From NCBI GenBank assembly GCA_021413975.1, contig JAIOPJ010000022.1, forward strand, positions 1 to 45,390: DNA of 45,390 bases, given 5' to 3'. A model generated the notes under the pieces. It searched no databases. It was not told the DNA's origin and was given only the letters and a program-made list of their open reading frames with translations. The position numbers were made by a program, and so were the translations under genes. The DNA is from Gemmatimonadota bacterium. Its GTDB lineage: Bacteria; Gemmatimonadota; Gemmatimonadetes; Gemmatimonadales; Gemmatimonadaceae. This document shows, in pieces, positions 8,774-17,273 of this stretch (position 1 is the first letter of the stretch; every line of letters begins with the position of its first letter).

Positions 8774-9331
8774 TCAGCGCACCCAGGCGGGGCGTGCGAT
8801 CGCGTTCCAGCGGCCCTCGCCATGCGAGTAGCCGAACCAGGCCGTGTCGGCACCGGCGCGCGGGAAGGCCCGCACGAGCTGGTCGGCACCGCCGAAGCCG
8901 AAGCGGTCCTGCCCTGCGTAGCCCACGAGCTGCGCGGAGTCGAGGGGCGCGAGCGTCAGGCGGGCGATGCCGTTGGCGCCCTCGGTGTAGGCGAAGAGCG
9001 CTCCTCGGGCGTCGTCCGTGGTGCCGCTCGTCGACACGAAGAACTCCCCGCGCCCGTCCGCATCGACGTCGGCGGTGCCGATGAACCCGACCGAGCCCGC
9101 GCGGGTCTCGGTCAGCGTGGCCAGGGTGTCGCCGCCGCGGGTGAAGACGACGGCGAACGATCCGCTCGCGCACGCCTCGCCCGCGGGGATCACGACTTCG
9201 GCGACGAGATCCTGGAACGAGAGCACGCGGCTGCCGAAGCAGCTGGTGTCGGCGATCGGGGCCGGGGTGCGCTCCTGGCCGGCGCACGCCGCGAGGAACA
9301 GGGCGATGGGAAGCGTGTGGACGAGTCGCAT
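8774..9331 (-). CDS. Hypothetical lipoprotein
   Basis: 185 residues beginning MRLVHTLPIALFLAACAGQ, a signal peptide with lipobox LAAC, so it is probably lipidated and membrane-anchored. The mature part contains GTADVDADGRGEFFVSTSG, similar to FG-GAP or calcium-loop segments in which Asp-rich turns bind a metal, and otherwise matches no family I recognise. Its stop lies 14 bases from the stop of the convergent glycosylase gene. It is probably cotranscribed with the DUF1569 gene upstream (17-base gap). Confidence 0.75.
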   Translation of the reverse strand: MRLVHTLPIALFLAACAGQERTPAPIADTSCFGSRVLSFQDLVAEVVIPAGEACASGSFAVVFTRGGDTLATLTETRAGSVGFIGTADVDADGRGEFFVSTSGTTDDARGALFAYTEGANGIARLTLAPLDSAQLVGYAGQDRFGFGGADQLVRAFPRAGADTAWFGYSHGEGRWNAIARPAWVR

Positions 9332-9348
9332 GGAGGTGGGGGCGAAGG

Positions 9349-9789
9349 TCAGATGCCGAACTGGCGGAAGTGGTGATCGGTGTGCTTGTACCGCAGCACG
9401 CCCCAGTCGCGGGCGGTCATCCTGCCGAACGCGGGATGGTCCGGCATCACGGCACCGGGGGCCGGCTCGCGCACCGCCTCGATCGCGGCGCGCAGCGCGG
9501 CGATGTCGCGGTCCCAGGTGGCGGGCGCGCGCGCGAGCAGCAGCGGTGCCGTCGGCGCACCCTTGGGGAACGGGAGCACGTGGATGAAGAGCGGCCGCAG
9601 CAGGAACTGCAGCGGGAGCGGACGCTCCGGCACCTGGAGCTCGCCGGCCGCCATGCGGCTCGCCTCGAGCAGGTGCGTGACCATCTGCGGCGCGGTGAAT
9701 CGCCCCCACCGCGCGGGCCGGTCGGGAGTGAGGTGCGCGAGCCGGTCGACGAGCTCGCGGCGGCGATCCGCTTCGTAGAGAGAGGGCAT
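9349..9789 (-). CDS. DUF1569 (DinB-like) protein
   Basis: 146 residues of a small four-helix family. The ending DWGVLRYKHTDHHFRQFGI is the typical DUF1569 tail, with histidines that in DinB-like proteins bind a metal. APQMVTHLLEASRMA gives the other conserved histidine. The biochemical role of the family is unknown. It precedes a lipoprotein gene by 17 bases on the same strand and is divergent from the DUF481 gene. Confidence 0.8.
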   Translation of the reverse strand: MPSLYEADRRRELVDRLAHLTPDRPARWGRFTAPQMVTHLLEASRMAAGELQVPERPLPLQFLLRPLFIHVLPFPKGAPTAPLLLARAPATWDRDIAALRAAIEAVREPAPGAVMPDHPAFGRMTARDWGVLRYKHTDHHFRQFGI

Positions 9790-9859
9790 GTTCGACGGTG
9801 ATCGGGTGTCCCAAGACCTTACGCATCAGGCGCCCTGCCCGCCAGCGGGAGGCCCCATT

Positions 9860-10633
9860 ATGATTAACGCTCACCTTCACCCAATCGCGATGTCACGCCT
9901 GACTCCGTTCGCCCGGCGCGCCGCGTTCGCGCCCCTCCTCCTCGTGCTGGCCGTCGCCGCCGAGGCCCAGAACGCCGCCCCGGCCGTGGTGACCAAGGCC
10001 ACCGCCGACCTCGGCTTCGTGCAGACCAGCGGCAACACGCAGGTCACGACGCTCAACTTCGGCGAGAAGCTCACGCAGCAGCGCAGCCGACTCACGCTGC
10101 AGCAGGGCTTCGCGGTCGTGTATGGCAAGCAGCGCGACTCCGTGATCACGAGCTACATCGGCGCGAACGTCCGCGGCGACTACAAGATCGACAAGCTCCT
10201 CGCGGTCTTCGCCGGCGTGGGGTTCGACCGGAACACCTTCGCCGGCATCAAGCGGCGCCTCGAGCAGCAGGTGGGTCTGCAGGCGCGCATCTTCGCGGGA
10301 GCGATGGACACGCTGCGGGTCGAGGGCGGCGGCAGCCTGACCCAGCAGCTCGGCACGGACGGCATCAAGTCCGACTTCCCCGCGGCGCGTGGCGCGGCCG
10401 CCTGGCGGCATGGCTTCACGCCGGCCGCGTACTTCCAGCAGAACGTCGAGTTCATCCCGAACCTCAAGACGACCGAGGACTGGCGCTTCAACACCGAGTC
10501 CTCGGTGGTGGCGCCGATCTCCTCGAACATCGGCCTCAAGATCTCGTACGTCGTCCGCTTCGACAACCTGCCGCAGCCGGGCTTCTCCGAGACGGACAAG
10601 ATCTTCACCACGGGCATCCAGATCACGTTCTGA
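9860..10633 (+). CDS. DUF481 family outer-membrane protein
   Basis: 257 residues. A hydrophobic signal sequence (LLLVLAVAAEAQ) precedes a beta-rich domain of the YdiY/DUF481 type: TKATADLGFVQTSGNTQVTT at the start of the barrel and a final strand ending in Phe (TTGIQITF), typical of outer-membrane beta-barrels. I chose ATG 9860 because GGGAGG lies 6 bases before it; ATG 9890 would give a more conventional signal peptide (MSRLTPFARRAA). The role of this family is unknown, possibly salt-induced or transport-related. The Ser/Thr kinase gene follows on the same strand after 56 bases. Confidence 0.83.
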   Translation: MINAHLHPIAMSRLTPFARRAAFAPLLLVLAVAAEAQNAAPAVVTKATADLGFVQTSGNTQVTTLNFGEKLTQQRSRLTLQQGFAVVYGKQRDSVITSYIGANVRGDYKIDKLLAVFAGVGFDRNTFAGIKRRLEQQVGLQARIFAGAMDTLRVEGGGSLTQQLGTDGIKSDFPAARGAAAWRHGFTPAAYFQQNVEFIPNLKTTEDWRFNTESSVVAPISSNIGLKISYVVRFDNLPQPGFSETDKIFTTGIQITF

Positions 10634-10689
10634 GCGGGGCGGGGCTCGACCGGTTGAAGCTTTCGGCCCGCGCCGCCCGTAGAGGGTCC

Positions 10690-12546
10690 GTGACCGCATC
10701 CGACCGCCCGAGCCCCGAACTCCTCGCCCTGCAGCAGGCCGTCGCCGGCCGCTTCTCGCTCGTGCGGGAGATCGGCCGGGGCGGCATGGGGATCGTGTTC
10801 CTGGCGCGCGACCTCGCGCTGGAGCGATTCGTCGCGATCAAGCTGCTCCCCCCCGACCTCGCCCACGACCGCGAGGCGCGCGAGCGCTTCGTGCGCGAGG
10901 CGCGCACCGTCGGCGCGCTCTCGCACCCGCACATCGTGCCGATCCACCTGGTGGACGCGAGCGGCGACCTGGCCTTCTTCGTCATGGCCTACGTGGACGG
11001 CGAGACCCTCGGCGAGCGCGTGCGGCGCGCCGGACCGCTCGCGCCCACGGAAGCGATGCGCGTGGTGCAGGAGGTCGCGTGGGCCCTCGCGCATGCCCAT
11101 GCGAACGGGATCGTGCATGGCGACGTGAAACCCGACAACGTCCTGCTCGACGCCGTGAGCGGCCGCGCGATGGTGACCGATTTCGGCATCGCGCACCTGT
11201 TGGCGCGCACCACGCCGCTGGACGGCGTCGTGCGCGGCACGCCGCAGTACGTGAGTCCCGAGGTCGCGCAGGGCGCGCGCGGCGATGCGCGCAGCGATCT
11301 CTATTCGCTCGGCGTCACCGCCTGGTTCGCGGCGGCGGGGCGCCTGCCGTTCGACGGCGGTTCGGCCGCCGCGCTCGTGCTCGCGCACGTGCACTCCCCC
11401 GCTCCGTCGCTCGGCGATGCCGCACGGGTGCCGGTGCGCTTCGTGCGCGCCGTGGACCGCTGCCTGCGCAAGGACCCGGCCGAGCGCTGGCCGAGTGCCG
11501 AGGCGCTCGCCGCCGACCTCGATTCGGCGCGTGCGCGTGCGCCGAGCGCACCGGCGCCGGTGCGCGCCTTCCTGCACGAGTGGGAAGCGATGAGCGGCGA
11601 GGTCGGCACGGCGGTCACGGCGACGCTCGTCGCGGCGGCGGAGGCCATCGGCCTGCCGCTCTACGATCTGATCGTGCGGGGGAAGGTCGGGTTCGACAGC
11701 GGGATCCTCTCCTGGATCTTCATCGTCATCGCCGTGCTCTCCGCGGGGCTGGCCAAGGCACGACTGGTCCAGCTCGTGACGCACGCGCGCGGCCTCCTGC
11801 GTTCGGGATTCGGACACGCACGGGTCGCCGCGGCGCAGGTGGCGGACGACGTGGAACGCGAGGAGGAACGCGCGGCGACCGATGCGGTCGAGCGGGCGCA
11901 GCGGCGCGAGTCGCTCTTCGTGCTCGGCGGATCGGTCGTGGGCACCCTTGGCGCGCTGGGGCTCGCCTACTCGGACCTCGGCTCGATCCTCAACGCGCTC
12001 GGCGCGGCGGGGTCGGTCGCGTTGCCCACCCTCGCGATCCGCACGGCGACGCGGCTCGACGCCCGCAGCGCGCGCGAGCCTAATACGAGTCGCCTGCTCC
12101 GTGGCCCGGTCGGTCGGTGGCTCTTCAGGTTCGCTGGCACACGACTGGCTCCTCCGTCGGCGCTGACCGCACTCGAGGGTCCCGAACCGACCGCGCTGGC
12201 GCTCGGGCAGGCGGCGCGCGACCTGCACGCGGCATTGCCGCCGGCGACGCGCGCGGCGCTCCCGGGCGACCTCCCCGACCTGATCGGCGCACTGGAACGC
12301 ACCGCCATGCGGGCCCGCGCGCGCGACGGCGACCCGACGGCCACCGAGGTGTTCACCAACGCGGTCACGGCGCTCGAGTCGATCCGACTCGACCTCATGC
12401 GACTCTCGGTGAGTGCGATCTCACCGTCGGAACTCACGGCGGACCTCACGCGCGTGCGAGCGCTCGGTGCGGCGGTGGACCGTCAGCTCTCGGCGAACGC
12501 CGAGGTGGACGCATTGCTCGCCCCGCGCACCGCGATCAAGTCGTAG
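10690..12546 (+). CDS. Membrane-anchored Ser/Thr protein kinase (non-RD type)
   Basis: 618 residues. The kinase domain (about 15-285) has the glycine loop IGRGGMGIVF, the VAIKLL lysine, catalytic loop HGDVKPDN with D145, DFGIAH, GTPQYVSPE and DARSDLYSLGVTAW. In the catalytic loop the usual HRD reads HGD, so it is a non-RD kinase and may not need activation-loop phosphorylation. The C-terminal half has about three hydrophobic segments (GILSWIFIVIAVLSAGLA near 340, and two near 430-460), then a helical cytoplasmic tail with no known sensor domain. The GTG 10690 was preferred over TTG 10654; AGAGGG lies just before it. Its 3' end overlaps the convergent DUF1648 gene by 11 bases. Confidence 0.9.
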   Translation: MTASDRPSPELLALQQAVAGRFSLVREIGRGGMGIVFLARDLALERFVAIKLLPPDLAHDREARERFVREARTVGALSHPHIVPIHLVDASGDLAFFVMAYVDGETLGERVRRAGPLAPTEAMRVVQEVAWALAHAHANGIVHGDVKPDNVLLDAVSGRAMVTDFGIAHLLARTTPLDGVVRGTPQYVSPEVAQGARGDARSDLYSLGVTAWFAAAGRLPFDGGSAAALVLAHVHSPAPSLGDAARVPVRFVRAVDRCLRKDPAERWPSAEALAADLDSARARAPSAPAPVRAFLHEWEAMSGEVGTAVTATLVAAAEAIGLPLYDLIVRGKVGFDSGILSWIFIVIAVLSAGLAKARLVQLVTHARGLLRSGFGHARVAAAQVADDVEREEERAATDAVERAQRRESLFVLGGSVVGTLGALGLAYSDLGSILNALGAAGSVALPTLAIRTATRLDARSAREPNTSRLLRGPVGRWLFRFAGTRLAPPSALTALEGPEPTALALGQAARDLHAALPPATRAALPGDLPDLIGALERTAMRARARDGDPTATEVFTNAVTALESIRLDLMRLSVSAISPSELTADLTRVRALGAAVDRQLSANAEVDALLAPRTAIKS

Positions 12547-13066
12547 GCGAACCCGCGTCCTTCCACCGGCGGTCGGCGGCGTCGACGGCATTCGTGATGC
12601 GCATGACCTGCAGGAGCACCACGAAGGTGATCGGCAGCGGCGCGAGCAGGAGCAGGACTCCCGGCGCGCCGGGACGGCCCAGGGCGAGCTGTGATTGATG
12701 CCACTGGATGAGCCCCATCACGAGCACCACCGAGAGCGCCGCCGAGTCGAGCATCGTCGCGATCACCGCATCGACCGGTTCGCGGAACCGCGCCGGCAAC
12801 CGCACGAATCGCTCCCGGTCCGGGATGTTGAGCAGTTCGGGTCGCGTGCGCATGAGGGCGGTCAGCGTCTCGAACAGGATCACCAGCCCGAGGGCGACGC
12901 CGGGCAGCATGAACCAGCGCAGGAGCGTCCGGTCGCTGAACCGGTCGGCGACGCCGTTGAGGTCGAAGTGCGTGGGGATCCGCTCGGGCAGCGCGCCGTA
13001 GGTCGCCGCCGCGTGCGCGACGATCGCGAAGACGAGTCCCCACGAGAGCAGACGAAGCGGGCGCAT
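12536..13066 (-). CDS. DUF1648 domain membrane protein
   Basis: 176 residues with about four hydrophobic segments. The DUF1648 signature is seen near the start: YGALPERIPTHFDLNGVADR, the conserved Pro-x-His-Phe segment also found in SdpI-type proteins. The function is unknown. The ATG 13066 starts 41 bases after the phoD stop on the same strand. The gene ends 11 bases inside the convergent kinase gene. Confidence 0.8.
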   Translation of the reverse strand: MRPLRLLSWGLVFAIVAHAAATYGALPERIPTHFDLNGVADRFSDRTLLRWFMLPGVALGLVILFETLTALMRTRPELLNIPDRERFVRLPARFREPVDAVIATMLDSAALSVVLVMGLIQWHQSQLALGRPGAPGVLLLLAPLPITFVVLLQVMRITNAVDAADRRWKDAGSPTT

Positions 13067-13107
13067 GCCGAAGCATGCGCCCGCGACGTTCCACCGGACA
13101 AGGGGCG

Positions 13108-14646
13108 CTAGACCCGCGCGATCCCCGGCTTGCCGTGCTCCACGCGGAAGGTGGCCGGTGTGGTCACCGGCGCCCCCGGCCGCTGCACGTACGCGACCTC
13201 GCGATACTCCGTCGTCCAGGCGTCGGGCCTCACGTCGCAGATCATGTACCCGCGGCGCGCGCTGTGCCACTTCACGTGCGGGTTCTCGGGCATGACCTCC
13301 GCCGAGCCGCGCCAGACGGGGTCGCCGTCGCCACCGGACGAGAGCGAGGTGCCCACGAACTCCGCCGCCACGATCTCGCGCCCGGGACGGTCGAAGCCCG
13401 CATGCAGCTCGTTCACCCAGTTCGAGTGCACGTCGCCCGTGAGGACGACGGTGCGGTTCTTCGCCTTGAGCGCGATCTCGGCCAGCAGGCGATCGCGGTT
13501 GGCCGGGTATCCGCTCCACCCATCCATGTAGAGCTTGGTCTCCGGTCCGACGGTGCTGTCGAATGGCGCGACGGGGACCTGCTGGCCGAGCACCTGCCAG
13601 CGCGATCGTGACGCCCCCAGCCCGTCGCTCAGCCACTTCTCCTGCTTGGCTCCCATGATCGTGCGCGCCGGGTTCGCCCAATCGCCGCAGGGCACGGCCT
13701 GCGTCCCGTCGCCGCAGGCCTGGTCGTCGCGGTACTGGCGGGTGTCCAGCATCCAGAAGCGCGCGAGCGCCCCCCAGTCGGTGGTGCGGCGGATGTCGAG
13801 GTCCGCCCACGAGCGGGCGCGCGGCACGCGCACGGGCGAGTGCTCCCACCAGGCCTGGTAGGCGGCGGCGCGACGCGCCCGCATCTGCTCCGCCGACTCC
13901 ATGCCGTTCTCGCCGAAGTCGCTGGCGTAGTTGTTGTCGACCTCGTGGTCGTCCCACGTCACGAGCCAGGGACACATGAGGTGAGCCGCCTGCAGCATGG
14001 GGTCGAGCTTGTACTGGCTGTAGCGCTCGCGGTAATCCTCGACGGTGCGGATCTCCACCGAATGGTGCGTGCGCACCGCTCCTTGACGACCACCGGACTC
14101 GTAGATGTAGTCGCCGAGGTGCGTGACGAGGTCGCACCGCTCCCGCGACAGATGGTCGAGCGAGGTGAAGAGACCCTGTTCGTAGTTCTGGCACGAGGCC
14201 ACGCCCAGCCGGAGCGGCGTCAGCGCGCCCGCGGCGGGCGTGGTGCGCACGCGGCCCACCGGACTGACGGCGTCACCGGCCCTGAACCGATAGAAGTACC
14301 AGCGATCGGGGGCGAGGCCCTCCACCTCGACGTGCACGCTGTACGCGAGCTCCGGGGCCGCGGTGTACCGGCCGCGCCGCACGCCCTTCGTGAAGGCCTC
14401 GTCGTCCGCGAGCTCCCATTCGATGATCGGCCGCCCGCCGGTCATGCCGCCGTCGAGCTCGTACGGCCGCGGCGCCAACCGCGTCCAGAGCACCGCGCCG
14501 GTGCTCGTGGGGTCACCGCTCGCCACGCCGAGCGTGAACGGATCGTCGGCGAAGCGCGGCCGCGCGACGACGCGCCAATCGGTGGGTACGACCGAGCAGA
14601 GCGCCGCGTAGCGCGCGATGTCGGCGAGGAAGCGACGGCGTTCCAT
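13108..14646 (-). CDS. phoD: PhoD-type alkaline phosphatase/phosphodiesterase, Tat-exported
   Basis: Hydrolyses phosphomonoesters or diesters outside the cytoplasm. 512 residues with an N-terminal twin-arginine signal (RRRFLAD). An N-terminal beta domain (FTLGVASGDPTSTGAVLWTR) precedes the metallophosphatase domain with metal-binding motifs ASCQNYEQG, HLGDYIYE, TWDDHEVDNNY and LTGDVHSNW. It is 42 bases downstream of the metalloprotease gene on the same strand and probably shares its transcript. A Pho box was not found near it, so phosphate control is not shown. Confidence 0.93.
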   Translation of the reverse strand: MERRRFLADIARYAALCSVVPTDWRVVARPRFADDPFTLGVASGDPTSTGAVLWTRLAPRPYELDGGMTGGRPIIEWELADDEAFTKGVRRGRYTAAPELAYSVHVEVEGLAPDRWYFYRFRAGDAVSPVGRVRTTPAAGALTPLRLGVASCQNYEQGLFTSLDHLSRERCDLVTHLGDYIYESGGRQGAVRTHHSVEIRTVEDYRERYSQYKLDPMLQAAHLMCPWLVTWDDHEVDNNYASDFGENGMESAEQMRARRAAAYQAWWEHSPVRVPRARSWADLDIRRTTDWGALARFWMLDTRQYRDDQACGDGTQAVPCGDWANPARTIMGAKQEKWLSDGLGASRSRWQVLGQQVPVAPFDSTVGPETKLYMDGWSGYPANRDRLLAEIALKAKNRTVVLTGDVHSNWVNELHAGFDRPGREIVAAEFVGTSLSSGGDGDPVWRGSAEVMPENPHVKWHSARRGYMICDVRPDAWTTEYREVAYVQRPGAPVTTPATFRVEHGKPGIARV

Positions 14647-14688
14647 GGGCGGACTGTCCGTTAGGGGGAGTGAGCGTGCGCTGACGGA

Positions 14689-17082
14689 TCAGGGCCAGGG
14701 AAGCGGCAAGACCTCGAAGCGCGTCCGGGTGGCGGGATCGTCCTCGCCAGCGAGCGCGCGGGCGATCTCGCGCCGCGCCGACGCGCGCAACGCGCGATCG
14801 GCCGGCGAACCACCGGTCGCGGCGGCGAGCCGCTGGTCGATCTGCTCGAGGTGCATCGCCGCGACGGCCCGCACGTCGGGCAGCGCCTCCTTGTCCCCGG
14901 CGCGATCGAGCAGCGTGTTGAGCACCACGCGCTGCACGGTGCGCCGCAGCGACTGCACATGCGGATCGTCGGACGCGGCGGCGCCCCAGGTGCGGTCGAC
15001 GATCGCCTGCAGGACCTCGTCCACCGACGGGTTCGCCGCGTCGCGGGCGCGGAAGAGCGCCACGCGGGCGAGGCGCTCGCGGTGCATGAGCCCTTCGATC
15101 ACCTCCGTCGCGAGCCCGCCGGCGAGGGAGATCTCGTCGAACGCGGTGCCGCCCGCGGAGCCGATCCACTCGAACTGCGGGTCGCCTCCGGGCGGGAGAG
15201 GCGGGATCAGCGCCTGCACCCGCTCGGGCACCGCGAGCGCACTCGGCTCGAGCGCGTCGAGCGCCATCGCGAGCGCGCGACGCTGCTGCGCGGCCGGGAT
15301 GATCGTCGTCGGCACCTGGCCGTCACCTCGATACGCGTACCGGAAGTCCATGCCGCCGACGTACTTCACCAGCCCCTCGAGCGAGTAGCGATGATGCAGG
15401 TAGACATGCGCGAACCGCATGTTGAGCAGGTACATCGGCTCGCCGGGCTTGATCGCGGTCTCGTTGAACCGGTCGATCGCGATGCGGCGCACCGCGCTCG
15501 TGCGCTCGACCGCTTCGAACATCGTGCGGCCCTCCACCCAGCGCGTGACCTCGGGGATCGAGCCGGTCGCATCGGCGTGCTGGTCCGCCACGAAGCGCAG
15601 TCCGCGACGGAGCCCTTCGTCGATGATCTTCTTGAGGCCCGTCGCCTCGCTCGCCGCGTCGGGATACCAGGTGTAGCCGTATCGCACCGCGAGCGAATCC
15701 CAGCCGCCCGCGAACGGACGCCACGCCTTGGTGAGGTCGAGGTTGCCCCGCGCGTCCACGGTGATGAGCGGGAACGGGTAGTCCATGACGGAGGCGCGGT
15801 CGCTCACGTGCGCGATGTAGTTGTGCGAGAAGCCGATGGTGTGGCCGATCTCGTGCGCCACGTGCTGCCGGCGGCGCATCATGATGAACTCCTCGGCGCT
15901 CACGTTGAGCCCGTTCGGTCCTGCCGCCGGGATGAGGCCGGCGTAGATGTTGTAGTCCACCAGGGAGCGCCAGGCATCCATGCGCACGACGGTGCGCACG
16001 ATCTCACCGGTGCGCGGGTCGGAGAAGGACGGGCCCACCGAGGGACCGGTGCCGGCGCGATGCACCCAGTAGACGAGGTTGTAGCGCGCGTCCATGGGAT
16101 CGACACCGGCGGGGAGCTCCTTCACCTGGAAGCCGTTCTTCCACCCGGCCCCCTCGAAGACCTTGTTCCACCAGTTGCCTCCCTGCAGGAAGGCGGTCCG
16201 ATACGGCTCCGGGATGCCCGGGTCGAGGTAGTAGATGACCGGCTTCACCGGCTCGGTGAGTTCACCGCGCTGGTAGGCCGCCGGATCCTTGGGCACCAGG
16301 CGCCAGCGATTCGCGTAGCCGTCGCGGTAGGTGCCGTCGAAGCTCTGCGCGAAGTCCTGGAAGCTCGTGCCGAAGAGCCCCGACCGCGCGTCGCCCTGTC
16401 GCGGACGGAACCCGTCGAGCGAGGGCAGTTCGACGAGCGAGTGATGCACCTCGAAGGTGGGCGAGGCGGCGTCGGGGGCGGCGCGGCGCAGCGATGGGCC
16501 GGGATTGTCGACCGCGAAGGTCAGCACCGCGTGGATCTCGGTGTTGAGCGGGAAGGCCTTCGTGCGCGTGGGCTCGATCCAGCTGCGGTTGGCGTCGACG
16601 CGCGCGTTGCCCCCCTGCGCCCGCCGGATGTTCTCGGCGATGCCGTAGGTGTCGGCCAGGAAGAAGCTCGTCGCGTCCACGACGAGCACGCCGTTCGCCT
16701 CGGACTCGATCGGGAACGACGCGATGACCGACGTGGGGAAGGCCTCCGTCGCCGCACGCGCGGTCGCCTCGCTGGCGCCGAGCGCGCGGACGCTCCAGTT
16801 GTCGCGGGTCATGAGGACGCGCTTGCCGCGCCGTTCCAGGCGCACGATCGCGCCGCTGCCCGTCTGGCCGCGGTCGAGGCCGAGCGCCCCGTTGCCGCCG
16901 CCCGTCGCGAGCACGCTCTGGTGCATGAGGTCGCGGTCGAGCCGCGCTGCCGGGATCTCGAGGAGGACCTTGTTGCGGTCGGCGTCGACACGCACGCCGA
17001 TGAAGCTCTCCTGGGCGGGGAGCGTCGTCGCGGCGACGACGAAAGCCGCGCCGAACGCGAGCAGGGGTCGGAAGGAACGCAT
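14689..17082 (-). CDS. Exported zinc metalloprotease of the DUF5117/DUF4953 type
   Basis: 797 residues. A signal peptide (MRSFRPLLAFGAAFVVAATTLPAQ) is followed by a long N-terminal beta-rich part matching the DUF5117 pattern (LLEIPAARLDRDLMHQSVLA), then a metzincin catalytic site HEIGHTIGFSHN with H410, E411, H414 and H420, and a Met-turn SVMDYPFP shortly after. These proteases are common in Bacteroidota and Gemmatimonadota; their substrates are unknown. The ATG 17082 begins the signal peptide; the longer open frame upstream is not plausible. Two genes follow on the same strand (phoD, DUF1648). Confidence 0.92.
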   Translation of the reverse strand: MRSFRPLLAFGAAFVVAATTLPAQESFIGVRVDADRNKVLLEIPAARLDRDLMHQSVLATGGGNGALGLDRGQTGSGAIVRLERRGKRVLMTRDNWSVRALGASEATARAATEAFPTSVIASFPIESEANGVLVVDATSFFLADTYGIAENIRRAQGGNARVDANRSWIEPTRTKAFPLNTEIHAVLTFAVDNPGPSLRRAAPDAASPTFEVHHSLVELPSLDGFRPRQGDARSGLFGTSFQDFAQSFDGTYRDGYANRWRLVPKDPAAYQRGELTEPVKPVIYYLDPGIPEPYRTAFLQGGNWWNKVFEGAGWKNGFQVKELPAGVDPMDARYNLVYWVHRAGTGPSVGPSFSDPRTGEIVRTVVRMDAWRSLVDYNIYAGLIPAAGPNGLNVSAEEFIMMRRRQHVAHEIGHTIGFSHNYIAHVSDRASVMDYPFPLITVDARGNLDLTKAWRPFAGGWDSLAVRYGYTWYPDAASEATGLKKIIDEGLRRGLRFVADQHADATGSIPEVTRWVEGRTMFEAVERTSAVRRIAIDRFNETAIKPGEPMYLLNMRFAHVYLHHRYSLEGLVKYVGGMDFRYAYRGDGQVPTTIIPAAQQRRALAMALDALEPSALAVPERVQALIPPLPPGGDPQFEWIGSAGGTAFDEISLAGGLATEVIEGLMHRERLARVALFRARDAANPSVDEVLQAIVDRTWGAAASDDPHVQSLRRTVQRVVLNTLLDRAGDKEALPDVRAVAAMHLEQIDQRLAAATGGSPADRALRASARREIARALAGEDDPATRTRFEVLPLPWP

Positions 17083-17217
17083 GACGGTTCTCGACGTGGG
17101 GGGGTGGATCGGAACGCTCCCGTGCGACCTGGACACACGCGGCGTGCAGGAACCTGTCGCGCGCGCCCTGCGGGCACCAGTGGGGGAATCACCGCGCGGC
17201 ACGGTCCGACGAACGAG

Positions 17218-17247
17218 CCCGGGCCGGCGCATGAGCGCCGGCCCGGG
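17218..17247. terminator. Strong GC-only hairpin, probable terminator of pilin operon
   Basis: A 13-base perfect inverted repeat, CCCGGGCCGGCGC (17218-17230) and its complement (17235-17247), closes on an ATGA loop. It lies 27 bases beyond the stop of the last pilin gene and in the leader of the protease gene. There is no clear T-run, so Rho-independent termination is likely but not certain. Confidence 0.7.
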
Positions 17248-17273
17248 CCGGGTCCGTCAAGGACAAGCTGCGA

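Noticed and set aside
10180..12228. A 682-residue minus-strand frame opposite the DUF481 and kinase genes
   Set aside because: Shadow of the plus-strand genes: low-complexity Arg/Glu/His composition and no recognisable motif, while the opposite strand has intact kinase motifs.
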